Assembly: GCA_030737875.1 (NCBI GenBank)
Contig: CM060912.1
Coordinates: forward strand, 130,023,993 to 130,087,992
From: Allium sativum
Taxonomy: Eukaryota > Streptophyta > Magnoliopsida > Asparagales > Amaryllidaceae
Direction: 5' to 3'
Length of the DNA stretch: 64,000 bases
The position numbers and the translations under genes are program-made. Under the pieces are notes generated by a model, which was not told the origin of the DNA, made no database searches, and saw only the letters and a list, made by a program, of their open reading frames with translations. Of the stretch, positions 22,901 to 35,862 are shown piece after piece. Position 1 is the stretch's first letter, and each line of letters opens with the position of its first letter.

Positions 22901-24339
22901 TTTTAATTTAAACAGCGCGAAGCAGATTTCGTTGAAAAACGATGAAGATTTCTATCAAAGAAAAGTCAGGATGATTGGATAGCTTTCGGTGAGAACTCCT
23001 CACTCTAAATTCTCTTTTTCTAGTGATATATATATACTAGGATGTAGACGGTGTTTAGTAGCACCCGACACCCGTCATTCACAGACCATGGATGGCTTGT
23101 TTGTTTGATTGATAGCGAATGATTGTTTGGGATTGTTTGTGGTTGATATTGATTGATTGAGGTTGAAAAATACCCATTTGTGGTTGAGAAATATTTGGTT
23201 GAAACCACATAGGATTAGTTTGTGGAAATGAAATAAATATATACATGCCGCCTGCGTGCGAACTAGATGCATGATCCCCATTGTCAAAAACCGCGAGGTT
23301 TTAAGGTAGAGCGAGGAGCTGTACTAGGGACGGTCCCGGTTTCAACTACCCTACCGTTATGCTGCCGAAATTTTGAATAATATTCGTGTGTTTGAATTAT
23401 TTTCATCTGCTTAAACTATATTTATTCATTGAATAGAAAACCTTTATGTGTTGAATTGATATTCATTCGTTGATTAGAAATTCATGTGGTGAATGGTATT
23501 CGCGTTTTAAATATAAAAATCACATTTCTATCTATATATAGAAACTATAGAAAACCTTCATGTGTTGAATCGATATTCATTCGTTGATTTGAGATTCATG
23601 TGTTGAATGGTATTCATATTTTGAAATAAATTGTTTGATAATAAAAAATCACCTTTTATCGACTATATGAACTGTGTAAAATAATCTCGTTTTGAAAGAA
23701 ATTGTTTTATAAGAAAAATCCTATTTTTATCACCAATATGAAATATATAAAATAATAGTGTTTTCAAATGAGTTGTTTTAGAATAAAAATCACATTTTTA
23801 TTATATGCATGAATCGTTGAAATGTGAAGGGTTAAAAATAGCCACTTGTTCAAATAAATATATATGAATAGAAATATTCATTAATTAGTTAATGATATGA
23901 TTTGTGCCTATACATGCAAAAGTAGAATGAATGGTGTTTTTAAACCAAACAGAAATCAAATATGAAGTTGAATAGAAAATGATAAATGATAAGAACTATA
24001 TATATGTACATGCATATTCATTGAACAGGTTATAGCAAAGGTGCTAGAGAAGAAGAATAAAATTTTGTGCCCGACAAATAGGTACACATTTACTGTTTTG
24101 TTTGGGTGATGATTTTATGAGCCTGTTGGCTAGCCGCTTGGCTTTTTCTTTTTCTTTTTGAGATTAGAAGGACCGGGAAAGCTATTTGCGATTTCCCGAT
24201 GCTCCCGGTGCAGGGGAGGTTATGGCGAAATTTTCCAAAATTTTAAGGCGTTAGTGAAATATTTGAAGTGAAAACGATATTGAAATTGTTGAATGAACTA
24301 TATTTATATAATTATATAAATATAAATAAAATTAAAACG

Positions 24340-24760
24340 AAACGTGGCCGTGCAGTTCGCATTTCGAAACAGTGATTTCAAACAACTAGTACGGGGAATC
24401 CAACCATTGGATTTTCCCGAAACCTCAACCGTCGGGTTCGCCTTGGAAATATCTTCCCAACGGCACCAACCTTGTAAAAATCCAACGGTTGGATTGTCTG
24501 GAATGTTTAATTCAAATCTGAAGAAAAACAGCGCCAGAAACGATTATAGTTATTTATATATATAAATATAATTATATTTAATCGAATAACGACGCTGCAG
24601 TTCGTATTTCGAAATCGAAACTTCAAACGATTGTACTGGGAGATCCGACCGTCGGATTTTCCCGAAACTGGAACCGTTGGATTCTTTTTGAAAAGACCTT
24701 TCTAATGATGTAAATTTTGTGAAGATCCAACGGTTAGATTTTCATATATGTGTAAATCAA
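24340..24760 (+). repeat. Tandem duplication with CCGACGGTCGG/CCAACGGTTGG palindromes
   Basis: Two diverged copies of a roughly 250-base unit (24340-24500 and 24590-24760). Each has a GCAGTTCG start, a TTTCCCGAAAC core and nearby palindromes (ATCCGACCGTCGGAT, ATCCAACGGTTGGAT). 24726-24736 reads TCCAACGGTTA, an exact fit to the mitosis-specific MYB3R site YCYAACGGYYA. Confidence 0.65.
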
Positions 24761-26093
24761 TTCTGAAGTAAAACAGCGCCACGGCCGCGCTATGGCCCGA
24801 AGCGTCGTTTTGAATAAATTGGCTATTTTAAAATAAATAAAAATAGCGATAAATAGTTATAAAATATCATAAACGATATGGAATAGAAATAAATTGAATT
24901 AGCTCGATTTATGTAGTATTTGATGGTTGAATGTGTTTGGTGTGAAAATTACATTAAAGAACAAAATTGCTGTTGTCGAATGATTTAACCATTAAAGTAA
25001 ATTGATTTGAAATTCTAAATAAACGTGAATTATTTGAAAAGTCCGAGTTAATTCTCATTTCAAATAATTGACCGACGATTGAAAGTTGAAGATGAAGACG
25101 GTGGTCGAAGACCGGAGATCTTCACCTCGTTTGGATGGTAACCGAGGTCCTGATTGGGAGGCATCCCAAAATATGGATAATGAGTGGTGACCGTCCAGAC
25201 GTACGTGGTGATCGAAGGGTTTGCGAGGTATTTAGTGCCTCCGGTTTCGTTCAGACCCAGAACGGACTTGTAAATGGACTGTGTGTCTGACATTGGATTT
25301 TATTCTGTGTTGGTTGATCTCTGTTGAATATACATCTGTTTGGCGGCGGAGAATTTATTCTTTTGCTTAACGCCCTTCTCTGAGACGCACGAGCTCAGAG
25401 GTTGTATATCGATGGACATCAGTCGCATGGCATGAATTGCCTGTGTGGCATGCTAAGATGCAGTGATCAGGGCTTCTGTTGAAAAGCAAAGCCTTGTGGT
25501 GATGATCAAAGCACCGCCTGTGTGGCGTAGCTTTGTGTATAACGTGAATTCGCGAGCCTCACACCCCGGTATGAACCAGAAACGGGAGAAAGGACCTCAG
25601 GGAGGGCCTGCGTTTCTTCCTAGCTAGGGTGTTGTCAGTGACCTACCAGCCTTGACATTTATATACTTTTCACCTATGTGGTTGTTGCTGTTGCGAGGCG
25701 CCTCGGTTTGATCGGACGATCCGGGTCCGATGGAGTCATTCGTTGGCTCGTTTACGCCCCAAAGTGCGGGGAAACGCATGGTTCAGGCATTTTAATCCAC
25801 ATCGGTGGACCGGCCCTGACGATCCTAAGGCTTGACAGAGTACTTGCCTGAGGCTCGGGCTAGGCAGTCTCGAATTCGGTAAGGACTATCTTTTGCCTTG
25901 CTTCATGACGGAAATCCAATTTCCAGATACGTGATCGTGCGGTTTCGATTGTATAGATATTTGGCGACATAGTGGCATGGGACACTCATGTCGTCTAAGA
26001 TTGATAGTTATGATTTGAAATTGTTTTCGAAACATATAAACACTAGCAATAATATCAAATGCCTTTTTTTTTATTCGTATCAAGCATATTTTG

Positions 26094-26165
26094 GCCGTTA
26101 TAAGGTAAAACTCTATCCTCCGGTTTGCGTTGCATTGTGTGATGGGAACTGAGTCTTATAATGGC
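26094..26165 (+). other. Conserved hairpin, solo LTR 5 copy
   Basis: Arms GCCGTTATAAG and CTTATAATGGC, 72 bases overall. Relative to the element 4 copy one T-A pair is C-G and one A-T pair is a G-T wobble, so pairing is kept. Confidence 0.85.
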
Positions 26166-26705
26166 TTCATTTTTATAAAAAGCATAGCGATGTTTAAAAG
26201 AAAGATTAGTTTTAAAGCACTGGCGATCCAATGGAGTAAACCCGTTCCACGAAAGTGGCGTGGTCCTGTGATTAGCCAAATTATATATGTGTAGAGTAGA
26301 TTTCTCATACCAGTTCCATGACTGACTCGTAGTTTGTTTCACTCTCAAACTCGGGTGCCCCTTTTTCCACACGGGCAGCCTTGTATTCAGGTTTAGCTGG
26401 TTCTTTCTGGATAGCTGGAGCTGAAGATGGTTTCTATCATTTATTTCTTTTTATGCTGTTCAGCTCCTATTGTACATATTATGTTTGTTTTCCGCTGTAG
26501 ACATTCATGTATAGTTGAACTGTATTTGTACTAAGTAAGATCCTGTATACTGTGTAACCCTGATGATTACTTTTATCCAGTATATTCTATTGTTCATTAT
26601 CTGGTGTATTTATTTAATTCTGTTCTGCTATTATATGTTTTTGTGTTATATTCCAAAGATAACCCTTGTTTCCGTCAGAACGGGATTTCGAGTCGTCTCA
26701 AGTTG

Positions 26706-28128
26706 AAAATTCAGAATAGTTGCTATGGAATTCTGGCCCTTAAAAATGAAAATTTTGAAAATGACCTCGGTTTTCAACGAAACCACTTTTTTTGGATCCG
26801 CGATGTCAAATTATTGCTAGATTCCAAAATTTGTAATTTTTCGAATCAAATTGTGAGCGTGGCGAAGGAAAATGTGTTTTAACAGTTTCAGTCAATTTCG
26901 ATCGACCAGAAAATGGCCATTTTTCAAACGGTCTCAGAATTTGACGAAATTAGTTTTGTTAGAACCGTATCGTCAATACGAATCTAGAAAATATTTTTCG
27001 GGAATTTTTAGAGTCTGTATGTGGCCCCGGTAAAGTGAAATGTGCGTTCAAATTCAATATATAGATTTATATTTTGATTTTGACGAAAACTGATCAAAAT
27101 AGTCGAATCACCTAGATACATATCCCATTGTGTTCGGAATGGGGGTAATTAGCTATGGACGACAGTCGATGGTTTTGATTTCGAATTCAAAATAAAAAGT
27201 TACTTTTTGAAATTAAATAATAAAAAAATAAAAATAAAAAAGCCCCTTCCTCTCTTTCCTCTAAGTCAACTCCTTCCCCCCTATCAAATCACTTTAACAG
27301 AAATTAGAAAAGAAAAAAATGGAAGCATCGCAGAAAACGGCGATGTCAGGCCCTCGACGCCGATGATGGCGCACCGCGCCTCCCCCATTCCCCTCGTCCT
27401 CCTCCCTCCTCTCTCCATCATGAAAACCCCATCTCCAAGAACCCCAAAACCACAACCTTCCGCCCTCCTCTACCAATCGAACTCGCCGCCACCGCCCTAG
27501 TTCCCCTCCACTACTAGCGAATTCCGCCATCTCCCCCGCCTCCTCCCCAAACGTCTGCAGCCCCTCCCCCCCCCCCCCTCAAAAATAGAATTATAGGTTA
27601 GTTTTATTTTTTTATTTACATTTATTTTAGTTTATTTTTAGTTTATTATATTATAAACATGTTTAAAAACCTGATTTGTAAGCGAATAAAAATATGGGTT
27701 TTATTTATATACGATAGCGAAGCGATAAAGGTTTGATTTTTATTTTAAAAAAGGTTTGATTTTTATTTTAAAGAAAGTTTTGATTTTTGTTTTAAAGAAA
27801 GGTTTGATTTTATTTTTAAGCATAGAAAGGCTATGATTTTTTAGAAATATAAAAATATAATCTTTATTAGAAGAAGAGCGATATAAAAATATAATTTTTA
27901 TTATGAAGTTAGCGTGATAAAAATATGATCTTTATTATATGAAAACCGTTATAAAAATAGAATTTTTGTCTATATAGTAGCGGTATAAAAACAGAATTTT
28001 TATCCATATAGTAGCGTTTTAAAAATATGATTTTTATATACTAGAGAATATAAAATGTGATTTTTATATATGTAGTGGCTATGGACATCGAAAGTGAAAA
28101 AAGACAAGCACGGCGAAGATTTCCTACA
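26706..28128 (+). repeat. Element 4 3' LTR, second part, truncated
   Basis: Continues element 4 LTR sequence after solo LTR 5 (matches 14283-15693), including the promoter block (27118-27285), GC-rich stretch (27350-27580) and AT-rich units. It stops at 28126-28129, where ACAT is shared with LTR 3 sequence. About 4 kb of the LTR end is missing. Confidence 0.88.
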
Positions 28129-31100
28129 TCGAATGTGAAAAATATTTATTTTATATAATCCATTAAGTTTGGTTTCGTATTTTAAAATAATATTCCATTT
28201 CCAAATTCTATTTATACTTCTGTTTTTAGAATTATTCATACAAAATCTCCTTTTTATTTCTAACAATTAATCTCATTTATAATTCCCTTTATAAATGCTG
28301 AGTTCACATTTTATTTAAAATATCGGTGCCAAAACCTATTTCTACTTCTATATGTAAGTTTAGACTTATATATTCCATTAACAAATGATAAATATTTTTT
28401 TTAATTTATAAAACATTATTTATAAATTAATCGTCTCAATTTACCTGTTAAAACAGATTCTATTTAAAATCTACTTTAAATTAATCTTTTCCATTTATCT
28501 ATTAAAACCGATTTCCATTTAATATTTATTTTCCACATATTTCCCTTTATAAAATTCTATTCATTTCCCAAATATTTCCTGTTAAAAAATACTATTTATT
28601 TTCTAAATAAATATTCCTTTTATAATTCTATTTTTTTTAAATAAATATTCCTTTTATAATTCTATTTATTTTCTAAATAAATATTCCTTTTATAATATTC
28701 TTTGATTTTATTAATATTTCCTTTTATAAAATCCTTTGATTTTATAAATATTTTATTTTCAATATACACGCTGAAAATTCCTATTTTACATCCCAGAATT
28801 ACTTATGGTATTTTAGAAATACCAAATCACAGTTCCAGTTTCATCCACACAAAAGTAATCAATCACAAAAAATATATCATATATCACAATATACGAAAAT
28901 AAACAGCAATAATAATTGAGGAATCTAGTTGGATCCCTCCAACCTGTTTTCCTGCATTCGCAGATGTTAAATAATAAAATTAACATCGATTTCATTTCAA
29001 TATGAAATATTCTGATAAACAAAATCAACACTTGATTAACGATATATATATATATATCGTTACCTATAATTTTAACAGCTAAATCAACAATTCAACCAAA
29101 TAATCATCATATAGCAATCAGTCATCATTTATCAATACTAGATTATTTTTATAAAACTATAAAATGATTGAGTTAGTGAGTTTTACTCACATTGGATGAT
29201 CATCGTTAAATAACGATAACTGTCGATTGATTTAGACGAACAATTCACTCCCGATAAATTATAACGAGCTCCAATTCACTCCCGTCAGTTCCATTGTGTA
29301 TCCACCATCCATTCGATTTCAACGGATCCTGTTTGTTTCGATTACGTATGAATTAGATACATATTTTACAAGTTATACAGGTAATTAAAATAGATTAAAC
29401 TTAATTTAAATTGAATTTGGGATTTATCAAACTAACCCATCCCAATTTGTTTTCATTTATCCGCTCTAGTAAAATCCTTCTTACTTGTTCAGAGCCTTCT
29501 AACTTGCTCCTCTCCTTCAAAGCCATAACCGATTCTTTAATGTGCCTATTCTTCCTCTACGCCCAGCTGAATTCAAACTGAGCTCCACCGGTGTTCAGCA
29601 CTTCATCTCCTCTTTCATTTGGTACTGCTCTCATACAATTCGATTTGGGAAATGGAAGTCGCCTCAACGGCTTTGACCGCCACCAACAGTAGTAAAGTCG
29701 CAAACTGTTTATTCACCATTTTTCCATCAATCCTCCTTGAAATTTCAAAATATATACACCATCCAACTCTACTCAAAATCTCATCTATCCCATGCCAAAA
29801 ACATACGGCTCCAGCCTCCCATTCAAATCACGTCATCTGTGTCTTCGAGCTGCTCCTATGAATCAATCCATCACAAAAGATGACCGCATACCCCAAATTT
29901 CCCACTATAGGTGCTAAAATCGACTCTATGTCCAAAACTAACATCGAAAAACAAAAACGATGCATCTTTGCATCGATATACACAACCCTAGCTCAAACTG
30001 AAACAATGTAGCGATTCGGAGAAGTTTCGAACCAAGTGAAACAGACATGGAATCGAAGGAAATCATGCCAGGAATTCGTGTATATACTTTTCTGGATTTA
30101 TGGATTTTTGTTTGAATTCTTAGAGAATTTAAAATTTATGGTTTTGGTGGATGAGAAAAGAATACTGATGGAGGATTTTCATTGCCAGAGAAGTGAGTTT
30201 TAAAAATTAGGGTAAAGATTGGGTGTTATTTATAGGGTAAATATTATATTTTTATATTCATTAATTTATTTATTTATAATGAATGGTTACTTATAATACT
30301 GTTTAAAAATTCCTATGATCTCGTACAATATCCAAATTCGATAAAGATGGGCATGCAGCTACAGTTTGACATTACGGACCCAACAAAACTGGTTTCGTCG
30401 AATTCCGATTTCATTTGCTTACACAGCATATTTTTAAAGTCAAATTATTGACTATTTTTCACACTAAAATCTGATACAGCCACATACTGACTCCAAATAT
30501 CAAAGAAAATTGAAATCTAACAATAATTTAATATTCCGGATCCAAAAAAATTAGTTTCATCGAAAACGGAGGTCATTTGCAAAAATGGCTATTTTTAATT
30601 CTCTAAATAAATCCATTTAAATATTAATATTTTTAAAAATAATTAAATTAAATACTTATAAATAAATATTATCATATATATTCACAATAGAATATCATAC
30701 ATCTCTAAAATATTTCTATCTTAATTTATAACTCGATATTTCAAATCCAGTATATCAATACCCAATATATATTAAAAACCTTTTATAATATAAATAAATC
30801 GTTATAAATTATAAAGGAATTCTATAGCGACTTTTCGAAAGTTTGATTTTATGATAACTCAAAATCTACATGACAAAATCTCGATCTTTCTCTTCCATTC
30901 GAAAAATATACTTGACCAGCTCCGAACGTTTCTTATTTCACTGAAATCCGACTTAAAATGGATTATGTATATTCGTTTGAAGTTTAAATCGCCAAATTAC
31001 AAACTACCACGCCATTTCGAGCTCGATTATAATTATAGTATAATTTATACGTTCAACTGACGTTTGTAAATAAATTTGTTAATATAATTCAAGTCTAAAT

Positions 31101-31307
31101 TGAATTATATATTTTAAATTGCCCAATTCACATAATATTGTGAATTCTATTATTTCCTATTATTTCGGAAAATAATATATTATTCTATTATTTATATTAA
31201 TTAAATATTCAATATTATTTGTTTAAAGGACCATTTAAATCTCTAAATCACTATTTAAATAATTAAATAAATAAATTATTATATCGCTAAAAATACGGGT
31301 CGTTACA
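28129..31307 (-). repeat. LTR 3, second part
   Basis: Homologous to 12526-13920 (first part of LTR 3) and to about 49600-52739 of solo LTR 7. It ends AATACGGGTCGTTACA, followed by RT sequence of element 6; GGAAC at 31308-31312 is the expected target copy. Its first 1.4 kb repeats DNA already present before element 4, at about 8 percent divergence, so it is not a simple continuation of 10034-13922. Only short unconserved open frames are present. Confidence 0.8.
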
Positions 31308-31711
31308 GGAACACATTCTTTAACATTATGCAATTGATGGAAACCTGTAGCTAGGCCCATTCTTGAAAATACCCGTGCTCCGTTCAAATGATCTAACAAA
31401 TTGATAATCCGCGGCAATGGATATTTATTCTTTAGTGTCTGCTTATTCAGGTCTCGGTAATCCACACATAATCTGAGAGTATCGTCAAACTTTGGAACAA
31501 ACACTAATGCTGCACCCCAATTCGAAAAACTAGGCCTGATCAGAACTTTCCATAACAATTGTCGGGTTTGATCACCCAATTCTTCTTTTTCCTTCAAGGT
31601 CATCCTCCAAATTGCATGCACTACTGGCCTTGTATTCGGAATTACATTCGATCCTAAAGTCAATTTATCTCCACAGAGGTAAGCTATCAACTTCTTCAAA
31701 CATATCTGCAT
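31308..31711 (-). pseudogene. Element 6 RT fragment
   Basis: N-terminal half of a Gypsy [61 protein letters not shown], and [10 protein letters not shown]. It is cut by LTR 3 at 31308 before the catalytic box, and the sequence to its left is LTR. Close to 41289-41600 of element 8. Confidence 0.88.
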
Positions 31712-32241
31712 AATTCTTAACGACAGGAATATTTTTTATAGAAATAGGAGAAACATCAAGAGCAACCCAAAATTCTTTTCTATCTAAATTTGAGCCTACG
31801 CAGGGTATAACTATATTTCCAATCTTCGTTTTAACTTTAACAATTCTTTTCGGCACATTTAACTTCGGCTTCATATTTGGTTAATCAGTCCAACCCAAGA
31901 ATGATATCAAATTCAGAAAGATCCATGACAATTAAATCAATGGAAAACCGGTAATAAGAACAAAGAACGGGCACTCTACAATACAAATCGAAAACAAGAG
32001 AACCTCCTATCGGATTATGAACTCTAATCGTATCTTTAAGGTTCCTTAGTTTTAACTTTAACTTTTTGACTGTATTACGCGAAATGAAACTTTGTGAAGC
32101 TCCCGTATCAAACAATACTTTCATTGGAATATTGTTGACAGTAAGGGTGCCTTCCAAAACATTTGGCCTTTCCTGACTAGCTGAGGGTATTGGAGCATCT
32201 GCTACTTCATATATGTGCGCTACCTCAGATTTTCCCATCAA
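31665..32241 (-). pseudogene. Element 6 aspartic protease
   Basis: Protease with [12 protein letters not shown] and FDIILGLD in frame at 31885-32241, followed by a linker in a separate frame at 31665-31874. A stop follows ILGLD. Homologous to the protease of element 8, with additional frame breaks. Confidence 0.87.
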
Positions 32242-32604
32242 TGAGCAATCTTGTTTCCTGTGGCCATTCTTGTGGCAGATATAGCAATCCCTGATCTCCT
32301 GAAGCTTTCTACTGGATTTAGATCCGCCTTTCTTTGAAGATTTATAGTTTCTTACCGAATGCCCTTGCTAATTGCACTTGAGACATACGACTATCTGTAC
32401 CCTCTTCTTTTTACTTATTTCAGATCTTTTACCTGCCTCGAGTTCCTTACTTTCCTTTGGCTTTATGCTTGCCTTAGGATTATCACTTTCAGACTTTCTC
32501 TTTCTGCTAGTGCTGCTTTCCACTTCATCTTCCAAAGCATGTTGCTTATCAATATTCTGATAGAGACAAGCCATTTCTATCGTCTTAGAAAAAGGAAGAT
32601 CCAA
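32234..32604 (-). pseudogene. Element 6 gag C-terminus with zinc knuckle
   Basis: One intact CCHC knuckle (CYICHKNGHRKQDC) near 32234-32290. Upstream is a basic, serine-rich stretch (residues such as SSTSRKRKSESDNPKA) in another frame at 32368-32604, ending VVCLKCN, which begins a second broken knuckle. Knuckles bind the genomic RNA. Confidence 0.8.
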
Positions 32605-32933
32605 ATGTGCAATTACTCTCTTTCATACCTTCTTTGAAGTCCGTTAACAAATCTCCGATTCTTCCTTAAAGGATGTTCAATTAGCTTTGGGCCAAAACGA
32701 GAAAGTTTATTGAATTCTTTCTCATACTCCCAAATGGTCATACCTCCTTGTTTCAAATGGTTGAACTCTCCATATAGTCACTCAACTGCTTCCAGGGGAA
32801 TAAATCTTTCTGTGAAAATTTCTTAAATCTATCCCAGGTAATATTACCTTCTGAATTTTCCATAACGATCAACTCCCACCAGATTAAAGCGTCATCTTTG
32901 AGTGCCCAAGATGCCAGTAATCTTTTCTGATCA
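32605..32933 (-). pseudogene. Element 6 gag, central part
   Basis: Capsid-type residues DQKRLLASWALKDDALIWWE and WDRFKKFSQKDLFPWKQL, equivalent to QAELWWESL and WDGFKELFKEKYVPEQAL in element 8. The 32605-32752 part is in other frames. It ends at the GATCA target site where solo LTR 7 starts; residues further upstream in the open frame are LTR-encoded chance. Confidence 0.82.
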
Positions 32934-34268
32934 TGTAATGACCCGAGGAATTTGCGACCTTTGTAATCGACATAACTCAATGTCGACTATCTAAGCATCG
33001 GAAATACTGGATAGTTAATGAAAGAAGTTGGAGGGTGACAATAGATAAGATAGAAAATTAGAATTGAAGAAGAAGAAGAACATACAATAGGATCAGAGTA
33101 ACACGAATCTCACAGCGGAACGAATAAAATATACTATGTAACATAACTTTGAAATATAAATCTGTACTTGAATATACATATCATTATCAAAGTACAACAC
33201 TTACAACACAATGGAAATAAACAATTGCTATATAATCCTGAAGTCTTATGCTCCAAGCTCTCAGTATCTGTAAAATACCGACTATTTGACTTCCCGTACA
33301 AAATTGGGCACCTAAGAGTTTAGGGAAAACAAAACAAAATAAACTCTGGGTCAGTCATGTGGCTGGTGTGAGTAAACTCCAAACAGTTGGTTTAACTTTT
33401 CCAAATCCATTTCAAAAGCAATGATAATCGTAAGACCGATCCACACATAAATACAGATTGTTTATTCCTTACGATAACCCAAAATATTTCTTAAGATTAT
33501 TATTTTATGGTATTATAATACTGTCTAAATCAAGTAGATAGAAATCTAGTGGAATGCTTTCATCTCACGCTCTACATATATAATATGCAATCAAAAATCG
33601 CAGGCTCTTATTGGATAATGAATTCCCAACTATGACAAGGTATGGAACCACCTTCCAATTAGTGTACTCTTGTGACGATCCCAAAACCCCGTGACACGGT
33701 GTTAAGGATAATCATTGGAATATAACACATTAATCATCATTAGAAGATCACAGATAATAGCATAAACAGAAAATAGAATAATTTACACACATATGACAGC
33801 GGAATCATATAGATATCATCACATCAGAGAAGCACAGTACAGGATACAACTTAGTGCATAATGATACATAATTAGTCACCATCGCCAGAGGCGGAATCAT
33901 ACATAAAGAGTACTCAAAATAAATATCAGTCTACATCGCCAATGGCGGAATCATAATATAGATACAATAATGGCGGAGAAAATCCAAGTCAGCACGGTGT
34001 AGTCAAGCCTCGCCATGAGCCAAAAGGTGCGTCAGAAACCTGTAACTAGGCTGCCCGTGTGAAAATGAGGGCACCCGAGTTTGCAAGGTGAAACAAACTA
34101 CGAGTCAGTCATGGGACTGGTATGAGAAATCTACTCAACTTATTAACAACAATAATAAGGCAAATCAAAGGACCACGCCACTTTCGCGGAACGGGTTTAC
34201 TCCAATGAGTGCTGGTGCATGATATAAAGTAAACGATTAAATCAACGCAATGCTTTTTATAAAATGAA

Positions 34269-34340
34269 GCCATTATAAGACTCAGGTCCCATCACACAAT
34301 GCAACGCAAGCCGGAGGATAGAGTTTTCCCTTATAATGGC
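34269..34340 (-). other. Conserved hairpin, element 8 3' LTR copy
   Basis: Arms GCCATTATAAG and CTTATAATGGC, 72 bases. C-G replaces the T-A pair of the element 4 copy. Confidence 0.85.
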
Positions 34341-35820
34341 CAAAAATGCTTCATACGTATAAAACAAAAGTGTTTGATATTATTACTAGTGCATATATGT
34401 TTCAAAAGCAAATTCAATCATAAATATCAATCCTAGGCGGCATAGCTACCATCTACTATGTCGTCATACTAGTAATACAATCACATCCGCATATTTCGTA
34501 TTGGAAATTGGATTCCTTCATGAGTCGAGGCAAGGGGCAAGCTCCTCTCCGTTCGAGACACTCTAGCAAATGTCCCAGGATCCCACTATGATCCTTGGAA
34601 TCAGCTGGGCCGGTCCTCTCTTACTTTTGAGGATTGGCAATTCCTGAACACACGTTTCCCGGTCCTTACAGACCTATAATCGAGGCGCCTCGCATTCCCA
34701 CAACCACACAGGTGAAAAGTATATATATGTCAGGGCTGGTAGGTCACTGACACCACCACAGCTAGAAAGAAACGTCGTGCACTCCCAGCGGTTCGTCTCC
34801 CGTTTTTGACTCATACCGAGGTGTGAGGCTCGCGAATTCACGTTATACACAAAGCTACGTCACACAGACCATGCTTTGATCATCAACCACAAGACTTTGC
34901 TTTGCAACAGAAGCCTTGATCATGTGCCACTTAGGCGTGCCACACAGGCAATCCACTCCATGCGACTGATTTCTGTCAATACATAACCTCTGAGCTCGTA
35001 CGTCTCAGAGAAGGGCGTTAAGCAAGAGAATAAATTCTCCGCCGCCAAACATATATATATTTAACAGAGATCAATCAACATAGAAAAAAATCCAATGTCA
35101 GACACACAGTCCATTTACAAGTCCGTTCTGGGTCTGAACGAAACCGGAGGCACCAATTCCTCGCATATCCGTACAATCAACAGTATGTTTGGACGGCTAC
35201 TACTTCAATTCCTTCATGGTAGCTACTCCAATCACGAGCATCAGTAGCGCCCATCCATCCAATGTGGAGATCGTCGGTCTTCAGCCGTCTTCGACTCTTC
35301 GACTTCTCAACGTCGATCGACTATTTGAAATGAGATAAACTCGGCCTTTTCAAATAACCCACGTATATTTAGATTTTCAAATCAATTAATCACATGGTTG
35401 GACTATTCAACATTCACATTTCAGTTATTTAGTTATAATTTTCATGTCAAATACATTCAACCATCACATATCAAGCAAACACAACAAAATTGGTTTATTT
35501 CCACTCTATATCGTCTATAGTACTTTATAACGATATATCGCCATTTTTATGTAATTTAAAACGGCCATATTCAATTAAACGACGTTTCAGGTCGTGTCGA
35601 TGCACTGGCGCTGCTTTTCACTAATTTTGTTTTACACATATATGAAAATCTAACCATTGGATCTTCACAAATTTTACATCATTAGGAAGGTCATTTCAAA
35701 ACGAATCCAACGGTTTCAGTTTTGGGAAAATCCGACGGTCGGATCTTCCACACTAGCCATTTGAAGTTACGATTCCAATTTACGAACTACAGCGTCGTTA
35801 TTCGATTTAATTTAATTATA

Positions 35821-35822
<2 letters not shown>

Positions 35823-35858
<36 letters not shown>
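35823..35858. repeat. TA microsatellite
   Basis: About 18 TA units, much longer than at the matching site of the other LTR (about 45541). Confidence 0.95.

Positions 35859-35862
<4 letters not shown>

Larger units (their letters stand above)
21070..26700 (+). repeat. Solo LTR 5 (5.6 kb) with AGTTG target duplication
   Basis: Starts TGTAACGACCCAG and ends GAGTCGTCTCA, with AGTTG at 21065-21069 and again at 26701-26705. Leaving it out restores the element 4 LTR without gap. It has no interior, primer site or polypurine tract, so it is a solo LTR left by recombination between two LTRs. Contents parallel the element 4 LTR: promoter block near 21820-21965, GC-rich stretch 22000-22365, AT-rich palindromic units 22440-22900, a tandem duplication at 24340-24760, conserved module 25330-25705, hairpin 26094-26165. 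No real gene is present. Confidence 0.92.
13923..28128 (+). mobile_element. Element 4: non-autonomous LTR retrotransposon, 3' LTR truncated
   Basis: Plus-strand element with a 5' LTR at 13923-19715, primer site at 19718, a 1040-base interior without coding capacity, polypurine tract at 20743, and a 3' LTR that starts at 20756. The 3' LTR is interrupted by solo LTR 5 (21070-26700) and stops at about 28128, joined to LTR 3 sequence. The two LTR starts differ at roughly 6 percent of the first 190 bases, so it is older than element 8. The 3' edge of its interior matches element 8, which suggests it is a deleted relative that would need proteins from an autonomous Gypsy element. Confidence 0.88.

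Noticed and set aside
29619..29861. Small coding gene in LTR 3
   Set aside because: It is not kept open in the homologous stretch of solo LTR 7 (about 51000-51350).
13923..31307. A simple single insertion of element 4 into LTR 3
   Set aside because: 1.4 kb of LTR 3 occurs on both sides of element 4 and the 3' LTR is truncated, so a rearrangement is needed.
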